DNA of 64,000 nt. It comes from an uncultured Bacteroidales bacterium (GTDB taxonomy: Bacteria > Bacteroidota > Bacteroidia > Bacteroidales > Muribaculaceae). Below the pieces are notes generated by a model, which did no database searches, was not told the DNA's origin, and saw only the letters and a program-made list of their open reading frames with translations. This document shows positions 15,488 through 22,965 of this stretch, piece by piece; position 1 is the first letter of the stretch; every line of letters starts with the position of its first letter. The translations under genes and the position numbers were made by a program. The stretch covers positions 1 to 64,000 of the forward strand of contig CADAAI010000007.1 of the NCBI GenBank assembly GCA_902785925.1, written 5' to 3'.

Positions 15488-16832
15488 GTTTTGCGAATCG
15501 CAGCAGCGGTCTTGCCACACTAAGTTTCACCTTTTGCTTTTTGAGCTTAAAAGGTGAAACATTGTTTATTATTTCGTGAATTTTGGACGCGGGAACAGCA
15601 ACAAGTGCGTAGTGGTCGAAAATGTCGATGCGGCCAATCTCGTTGGCATTTATAGAACTGGCATTACGTGCCAAGAAGCCCACAATATCGCCACGTGACA
15701 CTTTCTCCTTCTTGCCCGCATTGATGTAAATTGTGGCGATGTTTGTTGTTTTGGAATGTTGCCTTTTGTCAAAGGCGCATTCTTCACATTCGATAATGTA
15801 GTGAGGTAGTGGTTCATGCTCGGAGGTGATAATATAAACCTCGCCTGTGGCGTTAACTCTAGCTGTGCGGCCGTTACGGTGAGTGAATATCTCTTGTGTG
15901 AGTGGCAATTGGTAATGGACGATGTGTTTGACGTCGGTAATATCAAGTCCACGTGCAGCAAGGTCGGTGGCCACGAGAACAAGTGCTGTGCCGTTGTTGA
16001 ACATAGCTACAGCTTTCTCGCGTTCTATTTGCTCGAGGGTGCCAAGATAGAGCACTGCGCTAATATTTTTCTTGATAAGAAATTCATAGGCCTGCTGGGC
16101 ACTCTCGCGAGTGTTGGCAAAGACTATCGTGCGCCTATCATCTATACTGTAAAGCAATTTTAGCAAGGCATCAAGTTGGTTGCCATATGACTTGATGTGC
16201 CACATAGTGAGACGGTTTTCAACCATTAGCTCCTTTTCGGTTAGCATATTGATGGTTTTGCAGTTGTTGAGCTTAACATATTTGGGCATGAGCTCAATCA
16301 TAGTCGCCGAAGTCAGGATTTTGCGGGTGGTGGCAGGACAATGATTCATGATGTCGTACATCTCGTCGCTGAATCCAAGCTCTAATGACTTGTCAAACTC
16401 ATCTAGAACCAGGCACTTGATGAATGAGATGTCGATATGCCCTTTGTTTATATGGTCAAGCAAACGGCCAGGCGTTGAAACCACAACCAAAGGATGCGAG
16501 GCAAGCGAGAGTTGTTCATCGGAGCTGTTGTGACCACCATAGCAGCAAGTGACCGAGGTGAGAGGCGACACTTTTTTCATCACGCTGTGGGTCTGTAAAA
16601 CCAACTCTCGCGATGGTGCTATGATTACCACTTGGGTAGCCAACTTATCACAGTCGATTGATAACAGTGCCGGCACTACTGTTGCTAGTGTCTTTCCAGT
16701 GCCAGTGGGTGAGTACACTATCAGGTCTCTATTATGGTTACACCATTGTTCAAGCACCTCTTTCTGCATGACGTTGAGGCTTGTGATACCTAGTGCTTGC
16801 TTGGCTTGCTCAATAATTTTGTGGAGTGTCAT
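15471..16832 (-). CDS. DEAD-box-type RNA helicase with DbpA-like RNA-binding domain
   Basis: 453 residues. Motif I SPTGTGKT (41-48), Ia PSRELVLQ (73-80), Ib TPGR, motif II LDEFD (143-147, so DEFD instead of DEAD), III SAT (175-177) and VI HRNGRTAR are all visible. After the RecA-like domains, residues ~365-440 match the DbpA RNA-binding domain (IYINAGKKEKVSRGDIVGFL). DbpA proteins act in 23S rRNA maturation through that domain. This suggests ribosome assembly, as inference. It starts 14 nt after the terminator of the upstream lipoprotein gene, so its promoter position is unclear. Confidence 0.9.
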   Translation of the reverse strand: MTLHKIIEQAKQALGITSLNVMQKEVLEQWCNHNRDLIVYSPTGTGKTLATVVPALLSIDCDKLATQVVIIAPSRELVLQTHSVMKKVSPLTSVTCCYGGHNSSDEQLSLASHPLVVVSTPGRLLDHINKGHIDISFIKCLVLDEFDKSLELGFSDEMYDIMNHCPATTRKILTSATMIELMPKYVKLNNCKTINMLTEKELMVENRLTMWHIKSYGNQLDALLKLLYSIDDRRTIVFANTRESAQQAYEFLIKKNISAVLYLGTLEQIEREKAVAMFNNGTALVLVATDLAARGLDITDVKHIVHYQLPLTQEIFTHRNGRTARVNATGEVYIITSEHEPLPHYIIECEECAFDKRQHSKTTNIATIYINAGKKEKVSRGDIVGFLARNASSINANEIGRIDIFDHYALVAVPASKIHEIINNVSPFKLKKQKVKLSVARPLLRFAKPTATW

Positions 16833-16845
16833 TGCCGTGAAATGA

Positions 16846-16875
16846 AAAAGGGAAGCATTATTGTGCTTCCCCTTT
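16846..16875 (-). terminator. Terminator of the LEA-like lipoprotein gene
   Basis: On the minus strand GGGGAAGCA and TGCTTCCC form a stem around a short A-rich loop and are followed by TTTTT. It lies 20 nt after the lipoprotein stop and only 14 nt ahead of the helicase ATG. Confidence 0.8.
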
Positions 16876-16894
16876 AGTACATTTGGAGAAATAA

Positions 16895-17359
16895 TTAGTT
16901 CTTCTTAGCTGCATCGATGGCCTTGTTGGCAGCATCCTTGGCAGCGTCGATAGCCTTGTTTGCAGCGTCTTTTGCTACGTCTTTGGCATCCTCGCCAGCT
17001 TTCTTAACGGCGTCCTTAGCAGCATCGCTAACTTGCTTAGCGGCGTCTTTAGCAGCGTCCTTAAGTTCATTTGCGGCCTCTTTTACGTTCTCTTTCTTAG
17101 CATCGATCTCATTGGCAGCAGCGTTAGCAGCATCCTGAGTCTGAGTAGCAGCCTCGTCAACAGCGGCAGCAGCTTCGTTCTGAACGTTCTCAAGACCTTC
17201 TGCAACCTCAGCGGGGAGTGAATCGGTTGCGGTAGTGTCCTCAGTCATCTCAGTTTGAGTAGAGTCACTTGTTGCCTCCGAACCCTCGGTAGTGGTGTTG
17301 TTGCAAGAAACAAACGACAGAGCAGCAGTAGCTACGAACAATAAAAATAACTTCTTCAT
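16895..17359 (-). CDS. Lipoprotein with LEA-like Ala/Lys/Asp helical repeats
   Basis: 154 residues. A lipoprotein signal ends at Cys19 (SFVSC). A Thr/Ser/Glu-rich linker follows to about residue 50. The rest is almost only Ala, Lys, Asp and Glu in repeats of the type DAAKDAANKAI and DAAKDAVKKAG, spaced by about 11 residues. This amphipathic 11-residue pattern resembles group 3 LEA proteins and apolipoprotein-like helices, which are disordered in solution and fold on membranes or when dry. A stress or spacer role is inference. The last units (KAIDAAKDAANKAIDAAKKN) are near-identical copies. Confidence 0.75.
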   Translation of the reverse strand: MKKLFLLFVATAALSFVSCNNTTTEGSEATSDSTQTEMTEDTTATDSLPAEVAEGLENVQNEAAAAVDEAATQTQDAANAAANEIDAKKENVKEAANELKDAAKDAAKQVSDAAKDAVKKAGEDAKDVAKDAANKAIDAAKDAANKAIDAAKKN

Positions 17360-17565
17360 AATGTTACAGTAAAAAATTTAAGTTAGTAAAATTAAAACAA
17401 TAAATAATTAGAGTTTTTCGTTGAAAATTTTGTCATTTCAGAAAAACGCTGTAAATTTACATCAAAATTTAATAATGCAAAAAAAACGAGGCATTTTTTT
17501 ATGAAATACCCCTCTTTTTTATATTTTTAACAAACACGATTTTAGTAATACTTCGAGTTGATAAT

Positions 17566-18249
17566 ATGGGACTTGTCTATATCATTTTTATAGGTATCAC
17601 TATTGCAAGCTACATCGTTCAGCAGTCGCTGCGTAGCAAGTTTGAAAAATACTCAAAGGAGCCACTCGATGTGCCACTCACTGGTCGCGATGTTGCTGCC
17701 AAGATGTTGCACGACAGTGGCGTCAACAATGTGAACGTAACAAGTGTGAAGGGCCAGCTCACCGACCATTATAATCCAGCTAATGGAACCGTTAACTTGA
17801 GCGATGTGGTGTTCTCGGTAAACAGCGTGGCATCGGCTGCTGTGGCTGCCCACGAGTGTGGTCACGCTCTGCAGCACGCTCAAGGATATGCTCCTTTGAA
17901 GCTTCGCACTAAGTTGGTGCCTGTGGTGAGCTTTGCATCAAGCTGGGTTACCTGGATTCTGCTTGCAGGCATCCTACTCGTTGAAACTTTCCCTGTAATC
18001 TTAGGGGTTGGCGTGGCACTTTTTGCGTTGACTACGCTGTTCAGTTTCATCACTTTGCCTGTTGAGGTTGATGCTAGCCGTCGTGCTGTGGCATGGCTTG
18101 AAAGTTCGGGTATTACACATGGAGAGAAGACTAAGCATGCTAGTGACGCTCTTCATGCAGCGGCCTACACCTATGTGGTGGCTGCTTTGAGCTCACTTGC
18201 TACTCTCATGTATTATGTGGTGATTCTCATGGGTAGAAGCCGCGATTGA
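17566..18249 (+). CDS. YugP-type zinc metallopeptidase, membrane
   Basis: 227 residues with the zinc motif HECGH (His96, Glu97, His100) in VAAHECGHALQHAQGY. An N-terminal helix at 3-20 and three hydrophobic segments after the active site (about 118-140, 143-166 and 205-222) place it in the membrane. This is the layout of the YugP neutral zinc metallopeptidase family, whose substrates are unknown. It begins a tight plus-strand run (36 nt to the next gene) of envelope enzymes, which suggests an envelope role by context only. Confidence 0.86.
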   Translation: MGLVYIIFIGITIASYIVQQSLRSKFEKYSKEPLDVPLTGRDVAAKMLHDSGVNNVNVTSVKGQLTDHYNPANGTVNLSDVVFSVNSVASAAVAAHECGHALQHAQGYAPLKLRTKLVPVVSFASSWVTWILLAGILLVETFPVILGVGVALFALTTLFSFITLPVEVDASRRAVAWLESSGITHGEKTKHASDALHAAAYTYVVAALSSLATLMYYVVILMGRSRD

Positions 18250-18285
18250 AAAACACGAAGAAATCGTTATTTATTGTTTTTGAAT

Positions 18286-19704
18286 ATGAGAAAGAAATTA
18301 TTGATGACTTTGCTCCTTGCAGTGAGCATGTTCACTGCATTTGGCCAAACAGACTGGTTGTCGCAGGTTGAAGATCTAATGGAGCAGGGAGAGTTTAACA
18401 AAGCCGAGGCGCTGATGAAAGCACTCCCCAAGAAGACACGTGTTGAGAAGGAAGTGCGCATCGATTCGTTGATCACAATTATGGGTCGCATTCGTAAGGA
18501 CTTTAACATGACTCCCGAGAATGGGTTAAAGCTGATTCGTGAGAAGATGCCAAATGTTACCGATGAAAAACTTGCTAAGTGGAAACGTGATCGCAAGATT
18601 GAATACATGACAATCGACGGGCAGGAGTGGTGGTTCCGCAAGTCGGTGAGAAACCTGTGGCTCCTCGCCGATGAACTTAAAGAAGACCATGATACCGATA
18701 AATGGGAAACTTATAATATTCGCCGTAAGTATTATCTTGAGGCAATGAAGTCACCTGCCGATGAGAATGGTCTGCGTGACTGGCGGCATGTGAACATCAC
18801 TTTCACACTCGATGTCAATGCCGACGCCGTTCCCGATGGAGAGACATTGCGTGTGTGGATGCCGTTCCCATATCAAAATCTCAGGCAGAAGAACATTAAG
18901 CTTGAATCGAGCAATCGTCCAGTGACAATGAGTCAGGGCAGCAAGCATCACACAGTTTACATGGAAGCTGTGGCCGAGAAAGGTAAACCCACTCACTTCG
19001 AGTATACTTTTAGCTATGATGTGGCCGAACGTCACATTGCACAGCAAGACCTAGTGGCAATGGTTGAACCTTACAACACCAATACTGCTGAGTATAAGGA
19101 ATTCACTGGAAATCAACCTCCACACATAATTATTACTGATGACCTACGCGCTCTGGCACGTGAAATTGTTGAAAACGAGACAAATCCAGTGCTTCAGGCA
19201 TCTAAGATTTTTGATTGGATTTCAATGCGTTATCCATGGGCTGGTGCACGTGAGTATAGCACTATCAAGAATATGCCCGACTATGTGCTTGCCAACGGTC
19301 ATGGCGACTGTGGCCAAGTAGCGTTACTCTATATCACTCTAGTGCGTAGCCTTGGCATTCCTGCTCGCTGGGAGAGTGGTTGGATGATTCACCCCGACGA
19401 GGTAAACTGGCACGATTGGGCCGAGACCTACTTCGAGGGCGTGGGCTGGGTGCCAACCGACCAGTCATTTGGACGCAGTGCTGTGGGGACACCCATGAAT
19501 AGTTACTACGCTACTGGCATTGATGTATATCGCATGGCGTCCAATGAAGCCATTGGCGACAAGCTTAGTCCCGAAAAGAAATATATCCGTAGCGAAACGG
19601 TCGATTTCCAGCCCGGTGAGGTTGAGTGGCGCAAAGGCAATTTGTATTACGACACCTGGAAATCGCACATGATTGTTAACTCTAGAGAAAAGATTGATAA
19701 ATGA
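18286..19704 (+). CDS. Exported transglutaminase-like protein
   Basis: 472 residues beginning at the ATG at 18286 (MRKKLLMTLLLAVSMFTAFG signal peptide); a TTG at 18274 is less likely. Residues ~30-150 are helical. A beta-rich domain follows, then the transglutaminase core with Cys in NGHGDCGQVALLYITLVRS, His in WHDWAETYFEG and Asp in WVPTDQSFG, so the triad is intact. Bacterial members usually act as peptidases or amidases rather than cross-linkers. It overlaps or nearly abuts the NlpC/P60 gene (ATGA at 19701-19704), which implies joint action in the periplasm. Confidence 0.85.
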   Translation: MRKKLLMTLLLAVSMFTAFGQTDWLSQVEDLMEQGEFNKAEALMKALPKKTRVEKEVRIDSLITIMGRIRKDFNMTPENGLKLIREKMPNVTDEKLAKWKRDRKIEYMTIDGQEWWFRKSVRNLWLLADELKEDHDTDKWETYNIRRKYYLEAMKSPADENGLRDWRHVNITFTLDVNADAVPDGETLRVWMPFPYQNLRQKNIKLESSNRPVTMSQGSKHHTVYMEAVAEKGKPTHFEYTFSYDVAERHIAQQDLVAMVEPYNTNTAEYKEFTGNQPPHIIITDDLRALAREIVENETNPVLQASKIFDWISMRYPWAGAREYSTIKNMPDYVLANGHGDCGQVALLYITLVRSLGIPARWESGWMIHPDEVNWHDWAETYFEGVGWVPTDQSFGRSAVGTPMNSYYATGIDVYRMASNEAIGDKLSPEKKYIRSETVDFQPGEVEWRKGNLYYDTWKSHMIVNSREKIDK

Positions 19705-19709
19705 TAAAT

Positions 19710-20912
19710 ATGAAGAAGAAAACTATAACATTGGTTTTGTTTATTGTGGCAACTGCCGCTGGCATGACCACTATGGCTCAAAATCTCATTAATGATAAGC
19801 TGGAAACAACGCTTTCTGATGCAATTGAGATTAGCAAAATCCTAAATGACCTTAAATCTAGACTGGCCCCTGATAAAAGGGTGGCAATATGGGACGATGT
19901 GAGATGTCTTAATGCAATTGATTTACATGTTCCTTTGATTTCGGGAACTGTTGGATATCAGTGGCAAAAAGATTCAATCAGTGCCGAATTAGATAAGTTT
20001 AATGTTAAGTGCCAGAATAGCGTTAAGGTGCTTGCCAATGAGGTTCCTGCCGATAAGCAGTGGGCGCTAGTGAAGCTTTCTATAGCAACTTTACGTTGCG
20101 AACCCAAGCACTCGGCCGAGGTGGCGACACAAGGCATCATGGGCATGCCGCTTCGCGTGATTGAAGTGGGAGAGTGGTGCCGAGTGCAGTGCCCCGACAA
20201 CTACATCGCTTATGTTCCCGAGAGTTCCTTGAGGTTTGTAACTGAGCAGGAACTTGCTAAATGGAAAAATACAGAGCGTTACATCGTTACTGTTTATGAT
20301 GACCAGCTTGTTACTGAGCCTAAGGGCGAAGAGACTGTTAGCGACCTGGTGCTTGGCGACATATTGTGTGTGGTGAATAAGAAAGGTAAGTGGATTGAGC
20401 TTGCAACTCCCGACGGACGTACTGGTTGGGTTCAGACATCTAGTGTCGAGAAGTTCGACAAGTGGGCACAGCAGAATATCGACCTTAAGAAGATTGAGAA
20501 GACTGCGCGTCGCATGATGGGCTCAAGTTACTTGTGGGGTGGCACTTCAACCAAAGCTACCGACTGTTCGGGATTGACAAAGGTGAGCTATTTCTCTAAT
20601 GGTATTATTCTGCAGCGCGACGCATCACAGCAAGCGTTGACTGGCTTGAAAATCAACGACTGGCATGATGCACAACTTTGTGACTTGTTGTTCTTCGGAA
20701 ACAGTAAAACCGGTCGCGTGACTCATGTGGGCCTCTATCTGCGTGATGGCAAGTATATTCACTGTTCAGGTCAAGTTAAAATCAATGACCTTGACCCCGA
20801 TGCCCCCGACTATCTCTATAGTCCACTTTCCATCAGCCGAGTCAACGGTATGATTGGCACCAATGGGATTATATATGTGCGTGACCACAATTGGTACTTC
20901 AATAAAAAATAA
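19710..20912 (+). CDS. NlpC/P60 endopeptidase with SH3 domains (YkfC-like)
   Basis: 400 residues from MKKKTITLVLFIVATAAG, with a signal peptide. An ATG at 19701 overlapping the previous stop is an alternative start that adds three residues. Two bacterial SH3-like modules (about 130-175 and 200-250, with WCRVQCPDNYIAYVPESSL and GKWIELATPDGRTGWVQ) precede an NlpC/P60 domain with Cys in TDCSGLTKVSYF and His in RVTHVGLYL. The layout matches YkfC-type gamma-D-glutamyl-amino-acid endopeptidases, which cut L-Ala-gamma-D-Glu from muropeptides. The next gene encodes an L-Ala-D/L-Glu epimerase-like enzyme, the expected partner. Confidence 0.88.
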   Translation: MKKKTITLVLFIVATAAGMTTMAQNLINDKLETTLSDAIEISKILNDLKSRLAPDKRVAIWDDVRCLNAIDLHVPLISGTVGYQWQKDSISAELDKFNVKCQNSVKVLANEVPADKQWALVKLSIATLRCEPKHSAEVATQGIMGMPLRVIEVGEWCRVQCPDNYIAYVPESSLRFVTEQELAKWKNTERYIVTVYDDQLVTEPKGEETVSDLVLGDILCVVNKKGKWIELATPDGRTGWVQTSSVEKFDKWAQQNIDLKKIEKTARRMMGSSYLWGGTSTKATDCSGLTKVSYFSNGIILQRDASQQALTGLKINDWHDAQLCDLLFFGNSKTGRVTHVGLYLRDGKYIHCSGQVKINDLDPDAPDYLYSPLSISRVNGMIGTNGIIYVRDHNWYFNKK

Positions 20913-20938
20913 AAGATTAACTCTAAATAAATAATAAC

Positions 20939-22075
20939 ATGAATCGAAGAAATTTTCTTGTGGGAACAGGGCTTGGCTTGATTGCTGCTTCGGCTCCCAT
21001 CTCTATCTCGGCTAAAGGAAAAGCCACAAAGAAGGTGGCAAAAACAGGTCGCTTGAACCTGTCGTTTGCACCTTATGAGTTACAGTTGCGCCATGCGTTC
21101 AACTTGGCGCGTTACAGCCGCACTACCACACCCGATGTTCAGGTGCAGCTTGAATATGACGGTATCATCGGTTACGGTGAGGCGTCGATGCCTCCCTATC
21201 TGGGCGAGAGCGTTGAGAGCGTTACCAAGTTCTTAAGTAGCCTTGACCTGTCACAATTCAATGATCCGTTTAGAATTGAAGATATATTGACCTATGTAGA
21301 TAATGTGGCTCCCAATAATCGTGCAGCCAAGGCTAGTGTTGACATTGCTTTGCATGATTTGTTGGGCAAGATTATGGGTCAGCCCTGGTATAAGATTTGG
21401 GGTTATAATCCTGAAAATGCACCTGTGACTAGCTTTACCATAGGTATCGACACCGAGGAGGTGGTTCGAAAGAAGGTTGAGGAAGCTTCGCCCTATAAAC
21501 TGCTTAAGGTTAAGATGGGACTTGACAACGACAAGGAGACTGTTGAGGTCATTAAGAGTATGACTGACGTTCCTATTTGTGTCGACGTCAATCAGGGGTG
21601 GAAGAACAAGGAGGAGGCTCTCGAGATGTGCTATTGGCTAAAGGATCGTGGATGTATCTTTGTTGAGCAGCCCTTCGACAAGACTATGATTGACGAGACC
21701 GCATGGCTGCGCGAGCGCTCACCACTGCCCATCATTGCCGACGAGGCATTCCAGCGTCTGCCCGACATCGTTAAGTTCAAAGGCGTTTATGATGGTATCA
21801 ACATCAAGCTCATGAAGAGTACTGGTTTATATGAGGCTCACAAGATGGTGACACTTGCTCGTGCACTCGACATGAAGGTGATGATTGGTTGTATGACCGA
21901 GACTTCATGCGCTGTGACTGCTGCTGCCAACCTCTCGCCTGTGGTCGATTTTGCCGACCTCGATGGCAATTTGCTCATTGCCAACGACCGTTTCGATGGT
22001 ATGACTGTTGAGAACGGCAAAATCACACTTCACGACATTCCAGGCATAGGTATTACGCCTATCAAGGGCAAGTAA
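20939..22075 (+). CDS. Dipeptide epimerase (L-Ala-D/L-Glu type) with Tat signal
   Basis: An enolase-superfamily enzyme of 378 residues. Visible catalytic parts: the KxK pair in LLKVKMGLD, metal ligands in CVDVNQGW, FVEQPF and IADEAF, and the second base in GINIKLMKSTG. The substrate-end motifs CMTETSCAV and FADLDGN match L-Ala-D/L-Glu epimerases, which convert the dipeptide released from peptidoglycan so it can be hydrolysed. The N-terminus MNRRNFLVGTGLGLIAAS is a twin-arginine signal, so the folded enzyme should act in the periplasm, unlike E. coli YcjG or B. subtilis YkfB. Gap to the NlpC/P60 gene is 26 nt. Confidence 0.88.
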   Translation: MNRRNFLVGTGLGLIAASAPISISAKGKATKKVAKTGRLNLSFAPYELQLRHAFNLARYSRTTTPDVQVQLEYDGIIGYGEASMPPYLGESVESVTKFLSSLDLSQFNDPFRIEDILTYVDNVAPNNRAAKASVDIALHDLLGKIMGQPWYKIWGYNPENAPVTSFTIGIDTEEVVRKKVEEASPYKLLKVKMGLDNDKETVEVIKSMTDVPICVDVNQGWKNKEEALEMCYWLKDRGCIFVEQPFDKTMIDETAWLRERSPLPIIADEAFQRLPDIVKFKGVYDGINIKLMKSTGLYEAHKMVTLARALDMKVMIGCMTETSCAVTAAANLSPVVDFADLDGNLLIANDRFDGMTVENGKITLHDIPGIGITPIKGK

Positions 22076-22087
22076 ATAATTATCACT

Positions 22088-22133
22088 TCACTGCTACCGG
22101 GTGTGCGAGTGAGCACACCCGGAGTATAGTGAA
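22088..22133. repeat. Long intergenic hairpin
   Basis: CCGGGTGTGC (22097-22106) pairs with GCACACCCGG (22113-22122), and the outer TTCACT/AGTGAA arms (22088-22093, 22128-22133) extend the stem. No T-run follows on either strand. It lies between the epimerase and SGNH genes and could be an attenuator or an mRNA processing or stabilising element. Confidence 0.7.
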
Positions 22134-22163
22134 ATCAGCTAATAAAACGAATATATACCCAAA

Positions 22164-22949
22164 ATGAAAAAATCTTATAAAGTTCTTTGTGCAATACTTG
22201 GATTGGCATTGATAGCATTTATTGCTATATCTCAGTCCGACAAAATCACTGAATCTTTAGGCTTGAAAAAAGGTAAGTTTAACGAGACTCTTTTTGCCAC
22301 TAATAAGAAGGAAAAACCAGTTGTGAAAACCGATTCAATTAAGGATAAGCAGCCTGGGAAGAACGAGATGGACACTACAAAGAAGACCATCCTCTTTATT
22401 GGCGACTCGATGGTGGAATGCCTATTCCCGCGCATGTCGGCCTATGCTAAGAAGAATGGTCACACTTTCTATGCAGTGGTGTGGTATAGCTCTACCACCG
22501 AGATTTATGGCACAAGAACTACCCTGAAGGAACGTATCGACAAATTCAAACCCGACTATATACTCTTTAGCCTTGGTGGCAATGAGTTGTTTATTCGTGA
22601 TATAAAAGAGAATCGCCAAAAGTATGTCGACGAGATTATCAGGCAGATGGGCGACATTCCTTACATATGGATTGGACCGCCTAACTGGAAACCCGACACT
22701 GGCATCAACGAGATGATTGAGAGTAGCGTGCCCGAGGGATGCTACTATAACTCCTATACCCCCGACCAGCACTACGACCGCAAGAAGGATGGAGCACATC
22801 CCAATGCTGCTTCATCGATGCTGTGGATGGATCGCATCTGCAAGTGGATAATGACCAAATCAGCTCATCGCATAAGGCTTGATGCTCCTCCAGCTGGTGA
22901 GAAGGGTCGTCCCGATGAACTTGAGTTAATACAGCCTGTCAATCGATAA
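22164..22949 (+). CDS. Membrane-anchored SGNH-family hydrolase
   Basis: 261 residues: one N-terminal hydrophobic helix (6-24), a charged linker to about residue 72, then an SGNH domain. Block I is GDS (80-82) in LFIGDSMVE, block III is GGNE in FSLGGNELF, and block V is DGAHPN with Asp and His. The enzyme would face the periplasm. It lies 16 nt before an MBOAT O-acyltransferase gene. Paired SGNH and MBOAT proteins (PatA/PatB, AlgI/AlgX) O-acetylate peptidoglycan or polysaccharide, so acyl transfer to an envelope polymer is the likely role. Confidence 0.85.
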   Translation: MKKSYKVLCAILGLALIAFIAISQSDKITESLGLKKGKFNETLFATNKKEKPVVKTDSIKDKQPGKNEMDTTKKTILFIGDSMVECLFPRMSAYAKKNGHTFYAVVWYSSTTEIYGTRTTLKERIDKFKPDYILFSLGGNELFIRDIKENRQKYVDEIIRQMGDIPYIWIGPPNWKPDTGINEMIESSVPEGCYYNSYTPDQHYDRKKDGAHPNAASSMLWMDRICKWIMTKSAHRIRLDAPPAGEKGRPDELELIQPVNR

Positions 22950-22965
22950 TATTAACACGTGAATA

